A DNA stretch of 64,000 nt from Leptodactylus fallax (lineage: Eukaryota; Chordata; Amphibia; Anura; Leptodactylidae): assembly GCA_947044405.1 (NCBI GenBank), contig CAMRHE010000196.1:1595001-1659000 (forward strand), written 5' to 3'. Each line of letters starts with the position of its first letter. Positions within the stretch are counted from its first letter, which is position 1. The position numbers and the translations under genes were made by a program. A model generated the notes under the pieces. The model had not been told where the DNA came from. It ran no database searches and saw only the letters and a list, made by a program, of their open reading frames with translations. Positions 24,096-35,137 of this stretch are shown piece by piece.

Positions 24096-25138
24096 CGACA
24101 TGGGCTGAAAGGCCACTCTGCCAGGAAGAAGCCATTACTCCAAAAGAAACATAAAAAAGCCAGATTAATGTTTGGCCATAATGACCATCGTTACGTTTGG
24201 AGGAAAAATGCAGGAGGGACTGGTGCACTTCACAAAATAGATGGCATCATGAGAAAAGAGCATTATGTGGCAATACTGAAGCAACATCTCAAGACATCAG
24301 TCAGGAAGTTAAAGCTTGGGTGCAAATGGGTCTTTCAAATGGACAATGACCCGAAGCATAATGACAAACTGGTTACAAAGTGGCTTAGAGGGGTATTCCC
24401 ATGAACATAACCATATCTATATTTGTAGGTAACTAAAAGTTAAACATTTTTGAAAATATAAGTAGTTAAAAATTCTGCAGAGTTTCAAAGATTTCCTCTA
24501 ACTATCTTAGTGGTGACAGTCTGTTGCCTTGATCGGTTGCCAATGGATACGACCACAAATGCAGAAACTTTATATGGTCTGGGACTTGTCAAAAACCCAA
24601 CCATGATTTTCTTATTGTAGCTGGGTTATAAGGCAGGGACACTACATGTATGAGAAGATATCCCGGCCACAATAAGGAAATCATTGCTGATTTTCTGACC
24701 TTAGAAAGATCCTGCATTCATGGTCGTATCCATTGGCAACCGATCAAGACAACAAGATTGTGACCACAAGATATTTAGAGAAAATCTTTAAAACTCTACA
24801 AAATGTTTAATTACTTATATTTGCAAAAATGTTTAACTTTTAATGATCTACAAATTTAAAAATGGTTATGTTCATGGGAATACCCCTTTAAGGATAACAA
24901 AGTCAATGTTTTGGAGTGGCCATCACAAAGCCCTGATCTCAATCCTATTGAAAAGTTATGGGCAAAGCTGGAATGGCAGGTGTGAGCAAGGCGGTCTACA
25001 AACATGGGTCAGTCACACCAGTTCTGTCAGGAGGAATGGGCCCAAATTCCTACCAACTATTGTGAGAAGCTTGTGGAAGGATATCCAAAATGTTTGACCC
25101 AAGTCACACAGTTTAAGGGCAATGGTACCAAATACTAA
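24096..25138 (+). pseudogene. SB-like Tc1 transposase remnant, split by a MITE
   Basis: Coding remains run from RHGLKGHSARKKPLL through the glycine-box region (much shortened; the first aspartate is missing) to FQMDNDPKHNDKLVTKW. A palindromic MITE then interrupts at 24389-24887. Coding resumes with [20 protein letters not shown], so the glutamate is kept. A stop follows EWQV, and the tail ends KGNGTKY at 25138. The MITE lies exactly at a CTTAAGG site, with TTAA-like sequence on both sides. It is dead through N-terminal loss, insertion and stop. Confidence 0.82.
24389..24887. mobile_element. 0.5-kb TTAA palindromic MITE
   Basis: Left end AGGGGTATTCCCATGAACAT; the right end is its complement (ATGTTCATGGGAATACCCCT). 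Arms remain complementary for roughly 230 bp each, including CGGTTGCCAATGGATACGAC near 24536 and its complement near 24725. It is flanked by TTAG (24385-24388, a mutated TTAA) and TTAA (24888-24891). Structure and target fit T2/Kolobok-type or other TTAA-specific MITEs. Confidence 0.85.
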
Positions 25139-25356
25139 AGAAATGTATGTAAACTTTTGACTTTGCAGAAAGAAATAAAAATGCCTTAAAAAATACTCTC
25201 TCTTTCATTATTCTGGCATTTGGCAAATATAAATAATTTTTGTAATCCTAATTGACCTAAAATGGGAAAGGTTTATTCTGATTTCATGTCAGATAGTGTG
25301 AAAAACATGTATATATGTCTTTTTATATAGTGTATGTAAACTTCTGGTTTCAACTG

Positions 25357-25529
25357 TATATTATGCAGCTGGATTTAAATATCCTAATCCTGACTGTGTT
25401 TTCAACCGGCGATATCTCTGGAAATAATATAGAGAGAACTGCAACCTCTTATTTCATATGACATCAAAAGCAAGTTTTCACATTTTATATCGCCTGAGAT
25501 ATACATTATACACAGCCTATACTCCATAC
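25357..25529. repeat. Foldback arm flanking the Tc1 insertion
   Basis: AAATATCCTAATCC, GACTGTGTTTTCAACC and GATATCTCTGGAAATAAT (25376-25430) are the complement of ATTATTTCCACAGATATCAC, GGTTGAAAACACAGT and GGATTAGGATATTT at 23820-23870. The Tc1 element therefore sits in the loop of an older inverted repeat. Confidence 0.65.
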
Positions 25530-25537
25530 ACAGTAAC

Positions 25538-26065
25538 TAGAGATGAGCGAAGTATTAAAAAATTCGATTCGGCAACTTCGCCAAATTTTGCGATATGATT
25601 CTATTCGATCCAAATGAAATCGCGGCAAATCGCGTATCAAAAACAGCTATTTATTGACTGCAGAGAGCTGGGGTGGGCGGCAAAATGACGGAACCCCTTG
25701 GATGTTGCTAAAAGCCCGTATTGGTTATGGAGCAGGGTGTTCGCTGTCAGTTACAGCTAACACCCTTCTCCATAACCGATCGGGGGGATTTAACACCTTG
25801 GATACAGCGGTCAAACATGCCGTGTGCGCTCGCAAAGGGGTTAAAGGGATGTGACATCACAGTGCTGGTTGCTGATTGGCTGCACGCATGGCATTGTGGG
25901 TGATTCTGCTTTCCCAGAGTTCCTTGCCCCATGTAGAGCAGCCATTTTGAACTAAATGCGAATCGTTACCACGAAGCATGAGGAAATTCGGATTCGATGC
26001 GAATCGAATATTTCCTGAAATTCGGATCGAATTCCACTTCTGCAGCTTCAATTCGCTCATCTCTA
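25538..26065. mobile_element. hAT MITE with perfect 8-bp target duplication
   Basis: Termini TAGAGATGAGCGAA and TTCGCTCATCTCTA are perfect inverted repeats. Both are flanked by ACAGTAAC (25530-25537, 26066-26073). An 8-bp duplication with a TAGAG start (hAT termini usually follow YARNG) supports the hAT superfamily. It has no transposase. Its interior (about 25665-25850) resembles the right part of the large TTAA element near 47030-47160 (GGAACCCCTTGGATG, TTATGGAGCAGGGTGTT), indicating a captured or nested segment. Confidence 0.88.
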
Positions 26066-26073
26066 ACAGTAAC

Positions 26074-27689
26074 ATTCATTGACAGACAGGAACAGCTCTC
26101 AATACAGAACCAAGGGGAAGAGTGAAAAAATGCAGGATTTCACAATAAGGAGCCAAAATTTGTTAATAAAGTATATTAAAGTTGTCTGAAAGTTGAGTTA
26201 TGCTTTATATATTGATGTCCTATACTTGGGATGTCACTTAACAATAACTGATAAGTGGGGTCTCATAACCAGGACCCACAAACAGCAGCTATTCGAAGCA
26301 GAAATGGTTCTTGCTCCCAATTCACAGGCCAGTAACATCATGTTCATTCGTCATGTGGCCTGATCAGCCCCATTCATGTCACAGTGCTCGATATTCAGTG
26401 AAAAGGTTGCAGTACTCACCAGAACATTATAGTTTCTTCCAACAGCTGATCATGGGGTCCCAGGTGCTGAAAACCCACCAATATGTTATTGAAGACCTAT
26501 CCCAAAAGCAGGTCATCAATATTAAAATTCCTTAAAAATCCTTTAACTAATACTGAGCTGCAATAGTAGACACATTAAAAACAAGATCTGTTGGGACCCT
26601 GTCCTCAATAGCAAAGGTATCCATTACCTACATACCAATTAATACAAATTTATTGAGGGATCAGTTTTTATTTTAATCAAAATGTGAATTTTGAGGTTTA
26701 GTGATTATGTTGTTTTGTCTTTGTTTTGTCTTTGCAAAAGAATAATTTCATATATATCAATACCATGCTGTAGTATGAGGTATATACAACATCCCCATGT
26801 GTCACCATAAACAGGGAAGTCATATCACTTCATAACACAAATAACAATATTAACATATATACTACATAAACCAAAAGAATAGGTATTTATTACGATATCC
26901 TGAAATTCAGAGGAAATATGTAAACAGACACACCAGACAATGACAGCAGATGTCTGTACACCTCAGAAATACAACTACTTTACAAGAAACATATATATAT
27001 CAAGTAACAATATCCCTGGGATGTAATTTAGTATATTCCCAGAGGCTGTCATACTAGCGCAACGTTAAGACAGATGTTGTGAGATTTGCAACATTTTTGT
27101 GTCCCAAATGAATGGATAAATCACTACAAATCAACAATGTGTTAGTGTCAGGCTGTTCCTTATCTAAAGGCTTTGTTCCCTTCTGCAGAGAATCCCCAGC
27201 TTATGGTGTATGAGCCTCACAATCTCTGTACATATGTAGGACATGATGTTCAAAGTCTTGGTAATGCGGACACAATAGTCATATTGCTGAATGTTTTACT
27301 GCAGATTTATTGCTGGCTGTGCACAAGAATTCTATCACAAGAGGCACAGTTTTTGGTAGACCTTGTTTTTAAGCTTTGCTTGTGTAACTTTGTAGAAAGT
27401 GCTTTTCTGCTTTGACTACGCCACTTTCCTAAAAACTGGGTGGGCTATAGGTCTGGCTTTCCAGGAGGGGCTTCGCTCTGACTGACAAATTTACAATAAT
27501 TTAAGCCTGAAGTTGGTGTAAATTGTAGCTCAAATATGCGCCTCTTAGAGAGCACACAGTTTAGAGAGCAAGAGATGTGCCTAATTTATAAAGAGGCAAT
27601 AAAATGGGTGCATTTCATTCTAGTGAGAGATAATCACGACTGACATGTAAAACGCCAGTCTAGATAAATATCACACAATACATATAATG
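26074..27689. other. No recognisable feature
   Basis: AT-rich stretch with short open frames (26311-26535, 27173-27415) lacking any recognisable motif. No paired terminal repeats seen. Confidence 0.35.
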
Positions 27690-28120
27690 CCCCTTTAGTG
27701 GTCCCCACACAGTATAATGGCCCTTTAGTGGTTCTCACACGCTATAATGCGCTCAAGCAGCATAATGCCCCCTTAGTGGTCCCCACACAGTATAATGACC
27801 TTTTAGTGGTTCTCACAGGCTATGATGCCCCCTTAGTGGCAGCCACAAAATATAATGCCCCCTTAGTGGTTCCCACACAGTATAATGACCTTTTAGTGGT
27901 TCTCATATGCTATTATGCCCCCACACAGTATAATTCCCCCTTAGTGGTTCCCACACAGTATAATGACCCTTTAGTGGTTCTCACAAACTGTAATGCCTCC
28001 ACACAGTATAATGCCCCCTTAGTGGCACCCACAAAATATAATGCTTTCTTAGAGATACACACAGTATAATGCCCCTTTACTGGACCCCAAACAGTATAAT
28101 ACTCCCTTTACTGGTCCCCA
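27690..28120. repeat. Minisatellite, about 30-bp unit
   Basis: About 14 copies of a unit built on CCTTAGTGGTCCCCACACAG and TATAATGAC. Units partly alternate between a GGTCCCCACACAG and a GGTTCTCACAGGCT form, giving a 60-bp higher order. The open frame across it (27698-28069) is a translation of the repeat and not a gene. Confidence 0.85.
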
Positions 28121-30383
28121 CACAGTGACAGTCATTTACTACATTTTGGGTTATTCCAATTGGTAATTCCCTCTACTCACCAATACTCGATCTTCCTCAG
28201 GCCTGCCTCTTGAGTGGCTTCAGCCTGCTATTGCATACTAGACATTGAACAATGTCAGTAAAGGAGGAGGAACAAAGTTCAGGGATTGGTAAGTATAATA
28301 TTGACTGTTACCTATAGGATTAGTGGCCAGTTACAGAAACAAAAAATGCCGAACCTGTTTTGCCCGGGACAGATATTTGCCTGGACTGACCTTTAAGAAT
28401 CAGCGCAGTCCCAAGAAATTTGGGACTGTTGACAACTAGGCTACTATGAATTTCTATGTTATGATAGGGCCGTTATCTTTTGTTACTTTTGTTAATAAAA
28501 TAACTTATGACTTCAGCAGTGTGTACAGCAAAAACTGAAAGGCTACAAACTATTAGTAAACTTGGCACAACTGGGAATAGTCAAGTCCTTAACACTGTGA
28601 AATCTAAAAAATATTTTTGTCAGTGATGCAGAAACAGGCCAGGATATACAGTACCTGTACAATAGTACTTCTAAATCATGACTTACTAGTGGCTGCCAAC
28701 AGCTAGGAACGTCTAGGTCTTTGGCTCTTCCCGAATGTCAGCACTTGGCAATCTCCATTGTTATTCACTTAAACATGCAGAGAACTTGATTTCTTTCCAC
28801 ACATGTCCTGGGCATAAGTCACTTTTACTAATCAATCTTCCAGTCTGTCTGTGCTGGACCAACTTTGTGGTCTATAAGGAGGCAATAGCCAAAAGTTCTG
28901 CCGCCACATAATGATTTCACTGAAATATGTGGTAACTGCTATAGCATAGCAGTTACATCTAAGAGCATGGAACAGTCAGCTGAACTTTTCTTAGTTATCC
29001 CTGTATGTTACCGATTATTTCCCTACATTAGTCATGATTAGTTACATACAATACATACATACAATACATACAATAGTGTTTACTGAATATGAGATTGGCA
29101 TAAAGAGCAGCCATATTATCTTATACAGATATTTTATGTGTTTTATATTGTTTTACTTCTACTTTAGATAAAACTATGCTAATCATATATTACATTATTA
29201 CGCTTTAGCTACAATCTCTAGTTTCCGTGGTGTATGTTGTATGTGTCAGGAATCTCAGGATACTAGCTATACTGCTTGTAGTCACTGCCTTAAGGTTTCT
29301 ATGTTCACCAAACAAACAACTCTGGGTCTGTGCCTTAAAGCCTTAAAGTTCTGACAAGCTTTACACACCCAAACAATCATAGATCTGCCCCATCATTTGA
29401 CTATAGGTGGGTTTATAAACCCTAGTGCAAGTGGGCTCTAGCTCTACTGAGACAAAGACTTTTACTACTGATCTCTTGGTTATGACTGCTGATTATTTCC
29501 CCTAGTTTACTCCCTTGGCTTCTGACTTGGAATTAGCTTTGATTTCTTGGATTTGACTTTTTGGCTTGAACTTCAACTCTGCTGTGATACTTGTTTTGGC
29601 TATTATTTACTCTCCTGGTGCACCTTGGTTAGTTTGTTACTCCCTTTGTCCTTCTATAGGTAACTGGTTTCATTATTTATTTTGCTAGTGTACCTGCTGT
29701 CTGACACTCCTTGATGTCATGACCTGGGTCCTGAGCGACCAAGTCCATTTTGCTTTGCAGCAGGCTCTGGTGAAAACTTTCCACACTCAAAAAATAGTGG
29801 CAACTGGTAACAGTTTACTAGCAGAATTCTGACCTAATCTGTTCCTAGGGCATTTCAGCGAATACCTGTTAATGGGAGTTGCAAACTGTAACTCCTTATA
29901 ATTATATCGTTTGCTCAACTGTTTCTGTAACTCCCATAGAAGTGAATAGAGACACACTCATATGTAGCCATCTCTCTAGCCATTCTGCCATCTCTCTAGC
30001 CTGGACTCCCATTTTCCACATAGCTGTGGGTCCCAGTGTTGGGGCCAACATAAATCAAACATTTGTGGCATAGATGGTGTACAGGCCATAAACAAAGTGA
30101 GTTGGAAATATTCTTGAGGGTGGCTCCACACACACAGTAGGGCCAATATATTCTTGTGTTTCCGACAAAATTCTGCTGCATTTTTTCCTATTTTGCGCTT
30201 TTTCTCTTGTGCCTAACATACATTATGGTGTGCACCATTTTTCTATTATTTTTCAACTAGTGCACCTTTTTACAAAAATGGCTTGTTATGTGGGCATTGT
30301 TTAGATGGTGCTCTATTCACTATATGCAACTTTTGGAAAAGTAACAAAACTTTTGCTCAAGAATACTCCACTTCTAAATTTGC
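28121..30383. other. No recognisable gene; unassigned
   Basis: Includes a compositionally distinct stretch (29400-29760) rich in TTGACTT/CTTGGCTT words that may be old LTR-type debris, but no paired LTR or protein domain was found. Confidence 0.3.
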
Positions 30384-30988
30384 TTAAAGGGAGTCTGTCT
30401 CCATAACCTAGCATATTAAAGGCGTTGTCCAAGAAAAAATGGACAACCAGTTTAAGTTTTAAATAGGCCAGGGGCCATGAAAAAAAAAACAAAAAAAAAA
30501 AAACATACTAACCCTTCCACGGTGCTCCAGTGCCTCCATTCGCGATCCAGTCTTCTTGGTCCCATGCTGACGTGTGGCAGAAGTCTCAGTCACACATGAC
30601 CTCTGAGGCCAATCAGAAGCCTCAGTGAAGGACATGCGATGACACTACCTGTGGCCTGCTGAGGCCGCTGATTGGCCTCAGCAGTCACGTGAACACTGGG
30701 GCCAATCAGCAACTTCAGCAGAAGGGATCCGTGACATCACAGCCAATGAACAGTTTTGCTTTGAGAAGACGCTGGAGCAGAAGGACCGGAAAGTGCTGGA
30801 AGGCATTAAAAAAAATGCTTGGACAACCTCTTTAACTCAGTTTCGAAAATAGGTTACAGTCACTTAAATAAACCTGTGTTTTCCCATTGATTCACAAGGG
30901 AAAAACACTGTTTGATTCAGGTGACCCTGACTTAACTATCTGCAGGTCTTGGTTGATATGCTGGCTTCTGGTAACAGACCCCCTTTAA
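30384..30988. mobile_element. T2-type MITE, outer of a nested pair
   Basis: Left end TTAAAGGGAGTCTGTCTCC (TTAA 30384-30387); the right end is the complement of TTAAAGGGGGTCTGTTACC (TTAA 30985-30988). It is interrupted after about 30 bp by a second TTAA element (30416-30835). Remnants of the same right half occur near 7660-7740. Confidence 0.75.
30416..30835. mobile_element. T2-type MITE, inner of a nested pair
   Basis: Bounded by TTAA at 30416-30419 and 30832-30835. Ends TTAAAGGCGTTGTCCAAG and CTTGGACAACCTCTTTAA are inverted. The interior shares CCAATCAG, GACTTCAGC-like and GGAAGTGGATCC-like blocks with 48770-49097, so the two are one family. Non-coding. Confidence 0.78.
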
Positions 30989-32120
30989 ACATGCACTGAA
31001 AATCCTTGTACTCTTGCTTCGTAAAGAATTGTGATATATTTATGAACCAACATTAGATATTTCGATAACTTTGTTGCAGAACACACACTAGTACAAAAAA
31101 AAAAAAAATAAGCCATTAAAAGTGTTGTTATAATTGTCTTCATGACAAATTATCCCCAATGTTTTTGGGAAATATTTAGCATGCTTTTTTGCATTTTGGG
31201 GTCAGTTTTTTACAAATGCATAATGTTCTAGGTATAATGATTTTTTTCTTTTCTCTATAGGTTTTAAAACCTAAAAATGATAGAACAATATTTTACATAT
31301 GCAAAGAAAAGGAAAAATTGTGAAGCCATTTTTCTGCTACTATTGGGAACGTTAAGTGGCTTACACAGGTTCTCTACAGGTAGTTTCCAGTTCCTGCAGT
31401 GATCTCTTTAAAAGATTGAGAGTTTGGTGTAAAAAGGAAATGTATAAATGGTATCTCCTTCTCCCACATCGATCCTACTGATTGTATTTAGTGGGGAGGC
31501 TGCATGACCCTAAGCACAGCAGCACCCGTCATGATTTTATATTGGGGTGAATGCAGATGGACACCCAACAGAGGGGTCTATCATATAACGTCTGATGCTC
31601 TCATCCTGTGACGGTAGTGTGAACCTAGCCTTAACTATACCGTATTATGGAGTAACAAAAGAATCATTGTTTATGTGTTGACTGGCATTAATATTATTCT
31701 AGTTCAGGAGTAGACAACCTTTTATGTCCGGTGTGCCGATTTAAATTAGAAAATCAAAGATGAGGTACTCGGAGTGCCGTGCAATATTTGTAAGGATGTC
31801 GACCCCTACACTACAAATCATATAACACATACCACAACATAGGGGTGCTGCCACTCTGTGCTCCCAGCCACATGCGTTTACTGCTATTTGCCTTGATACA
31901 CCTGTCCTTTTCCATTAGAAGCAATGTAAGTACACGTGTAACCTACAATTAGTGGTAAATGCATGCGACTGGGCGCAGAGTGAGGTAACACCTGTACGTG
32001 AAAGGAAACCCTCAAAGCATCATTTACATGTGACTTTTTTGCAGTTTTATTATGTTTTGCACAACAATAATAATAATGCATTGCACACAACCGCAGCATT
32101 TTGGCAAACACTTTTGGGTA
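30989..32120. other. Mostly unassigned; possible hAT end near 31709
   Basis: At about 31709 TTCAGGAGTAGACAACC resembles the terminus CAGGGGTAGGCAACC of the hAT element at 58795-59630, and GTGTGCCG follows as in that family. No matching second end. The rest carries no gene. Confidence 0.35.
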
Positions 32121-32134
32121 AATTGCCATATGGC
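32121..32134. repeat. Left target duplication of the LINE
   Basis: AATTGCCATATGGC is repeated exactly at 34664-34677, just after the LINE's A-tail, as expected for target-primed reverse transcription. Confidence 0.85.
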
Positions 32135-34663
32135 GGTTTTGGATTTAATTCACTCAGACCAAACGGGCTTCATGCCCGGCAAATCTACTTCTGATAACCT
32201 TAGACGGGTCCAGGTGGTTTCTCAGGTAGGGGCTGCTCTTAAACAGGATTGGGCGGTGGCTTCCCTTGATGCCACTAAGGCATTTGATTCGGTGGAATGG
32301 CCATTTTTGCTTCAGGTTCTGAGGTGTTTCGGTTTTGGGGAATTGTTTATTGCTTGGATTATGCTCCTATATCAGTCCCCTAGAGCCGCACTCTCCATTA
32401 ATGGTGCGTTATCCCCGTATTTCACTCTCTCTAGGGGAACTCGCCAGGGATGTCCGTTGTCTCCATTACTCTTTGCATTGGCGATAGAGCCTCTTGCTAT
32501 TATCCTTAGGACAGACCCGGTTTACAAGGGAGTGATTTATTGGCACTAAGGAGGAACGGACAGCCCTTTATGCAGACGACCTCCTATTATTTATGTCTGA
32601 CCCTGCTCATACACTCCCTAGAGCTATGGCAATAATCGATAAATTTGGTATATACTCTGGTCTACGGATAAATTGGGCTAAATCATCATATATGCCCCTT
32701 TTTAGACAATCACTGGGAAATATGGGAGAATATATTTGTGGCCTGAAGGTTGTAGATGCCTGTAAATACTTAGGGATCTATATTTCCAATGATCATAGAC
32801 AATTCCTGAGTTTAAATATATATCCACTGCTTGGTCATTTTCGGGCTAAATTTAGGGTGTGGGGGGCTTTACCCCTGTCCGTTGCAGGGCGGATTAATCT
32901 TATTAAAATGGTGGTCCTCCCCAAATGTTTGTATATTTTAGAACATGTGGCTGTGTCAGTACCACAGAAGTTCTTTAAGCAATTGGATTCCATACTTATT
33001 CCCTTTATATGGGGCAGTTCGAGGTCTAAATTACGTTTCTCCACATTGCAGCGGCCTAAAGCTATGGGCGGGATGGCTCTTCCTGATATATTTTTATATT
33101 ATCTTGCTGGTCAACTTTGATATCTTAGGTCCTGGTTGCTGGCGGATCCTCTGCCTGGCCCTGAGGTACATTTAGCATATCATCTACATATACCCAACTT
33201 ATGGCTGGTTTTGGAACACCCACACCTGTATAGAGGTAGCTTGCTCCCAATCCATACATTGGCAATACAGGTCTGGCAGCGAGCTAAGCGGGTGGCGGCT
33301 TATACTGGAGTCCCTACTGAAACTCCGATATGGGATAACCCAGGTTTGACCGAATTATATGCCCTTCCGGATGCACGGAGTTGGAAACAGTTTGGAGTTA
33401 CGTCCCTGGCTGATATTTATGATCAGGGCGTATTCCGCTCTTTTGACTCTTTGAGTACCCAATTTAGTATCCCTCAAACCCAATTTTTCAGGTTTCTCCA
33501 AATTAGACACGCCATGTCCACACAGTTTCCTCCACCGGCTGTCAGCATTTCCGCATATCCCCTTATAGGGGTGCTCAGGTCTCAAGGTCCCCAGGGCCTT
33601 ATCTCAGCATTGTATGCCCATCTTATACAGTTCAGGATGTCTCGTCTGGAAGCTCCGGCTCTAACGAAATGGCGCACTCTTATCCCTGCTCTCACAGACG
33701 AGACATTTTCTGACCTTTTGGAGTCGGCACAGTTTGTTTCCCCAGCCGCTAATAATAAGCTTATACAAGTAAACATTTTGAATCAAAGTTACTTGACCCC
33801 TGCACGTCTGCATAAAATGGGACGGCTACAACATCCTGGATGTTTACGGTGCACTGCTAGATATTGTGATTTTTGGCATATGATATGGGAGTGTCCTATA
33901 ATTAAAGCATTTTGGACTGAGGTCGTGAACTTATTATCAGACATACTGGGGACCCCAATTCCATGTTCGCCTGAAATTTGTCTGTTTGGTATCCTGGATG
34001 AGGAAATATGGCCCCATCATACTCGCATCTTTCTGCGAGAATCCCTTTTCCTAGCCAGGAAGGCTATTGCCTTGCGCTGGATGGATCCTCGCCCCTCCTC
34101 CCTATCCATGTGGAGGAAATTGGTAAATTCCATCATCCCATATAATAAAATAGTATATAAAGGCAGAGGTTGCCCTGAAAAATTTCGGAAGGTTTGGGGC
34201 TCTTGGTGTGACTCACCTCTGACTCTATACACAGCCCCATCATTTCGTAATGCCCTGCACACACTCACTGCTTAGACGCAGGAAGGAGTGTCCAGTTTGA
34301 GTTGTATAGTATTTTCCTTATTATCTACTAAGTCTCCCTGGAGTTCCGCCATAGGAAATATTTATTAGGATATCTTGTTTGTATATGTGTGGGGTTTTTT
34401 GTATATGCCTTTGCTCCCTACAGGTTGATTTGGACTCTGTGTTTCTTTCGGCTCCCTTGCCTGGATTCTCTCCTGGACGATTTGTATCTGATATTTACAT
34501 CTACCATGGACTATGCAGCACTGTTTTGGTTCTTTTTGTCTAGTTTCTGATATGTCTTTGTACAACTTTTAGAATATGTCCTTTGTTATTCCCTTTTAAG
34601 CTTGTACTATTGATGTGTAATTTGTTGTACGATTGTTCAATAAACCGAGTTAAAAAAAAAAAA
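32135..34663 (+). mobile_element. 5'-truncated L1/Tx1-like LINE
   Basis: A 2.53-kb insertion that starts abruptly inside the reverse transcriptase domain and ends with a polyadenylation signal (AATAAA, about 34639) and an A-tail (34652-34663). The 14-bp target duplications AATTGCCATATGGC flank it. The 5' half (ORF1, endonuclease, start of RT) is missing, which is typical of incomplete reverse transcription. Confidence 0.9.
32136..34275 (+). pseudogene. LINE ORF2 C-terminal part (RT and zinc knuckle)
   Basis: The sequence opens in RT motifs (HSDQTGFMPGKSTSDNLRR), then DATKAFDSVEW and RGTRQGCPLSPLLFALAI. A frameshift occurs at about 32540-32550. The next frame holds the catalytic YADD box at 32569-32580, followed by thumb-like sequence. 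It is interrupted by one in-frame TGA (33118-33120) and then stays open to 34275. Near 33839-33896, CLRCTARYCDFWHMIWECP fits the C-terminal CCHC-type knuckle of L1/Tx1 LINEs. A full-length protein would copy the element's RNA at nicked genomic DNA. This copy is 5'-truncated, frameshifted and stopped, so it is inactive. Confidence 0.88.
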
Positions 34664-34677
34664 AATTGCCATATGGC
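34664..34677. repeat. Right target duplication of the LINE
   Basis: Second copy of AATTGCCATATGGC, directly after the A-tail. The first base or two could equally belong to the tail. Confidence 0.85.
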
Positions 34678-35137
34678 AATAAAAGAGAAAAACAAAACCG
34701 GTTCCTGTGCCTATGAAAGCATATGGCTTTAATGAAACCATAATGGAGGTATAAGTGGCATATTGGCTAAAATTACAAGTAGGGCTACATGGCAACAGTG
34801 CTAACTACAGAGTCACCAAGCGGCCCAAAAAATTAAAGGGATCATTTTGTTCACAATTGTTCACAGGCAGCAGAAAAAAATAGGGACAGCTTCCTGAGTA
34901 ATTGTGCAGATACCTCCATTGAAAGCCACAGAATCCTGTTCTCAAGACAAGTAAACTCAAGAGATTGCTAAATTTCAATTGTGATGGTACAATGTGAATC
35001 TGACCTCACCACTGTAATATTGCTGGGTAACACCCCAGTGGATGATACACTGTTTGAGATGCATTTAAAATTTTTATCATGTTGCATTTTACTTACCTGT
35101 ATATTAAACAGCACTTGCCCCCTTTAGTCATGTGCAT
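34678..35137. other. No recognisable feature
   Basis: About 460 bp of AT-rich flank between the LINE and the next TTAA repeat. Confidence 0.35.

Larger units (their letters stand above)
23880..25356 (+). mobile_element. SB-like Tc1 remnant with nested MITE
   Basis: Right end is TGGTTTCAACTG followed by TA (25357-25358); left end, after TA 23878-23879, is a degenerate CAATTGAACCAGAA. Terminal repeats include GTTTACATACACTATATAAA and the AATAAACCTTTCCCATTTTA block on both sides. The protein resembles Sleeping Beauty-type transposases. A 0.5-kb TTAA palindrome (24389-24887) is inserted in the gene. Without it, the element is about 0.97 kb and lacks the N-terminal coding half. Confidence 0.82.

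Noticed and set aside
27698..28069. 123-codon open frame
   Set aside because: Direct translation of the ~30-bp minisatellite; the amino-acid pattern is the tandem repeat itself.
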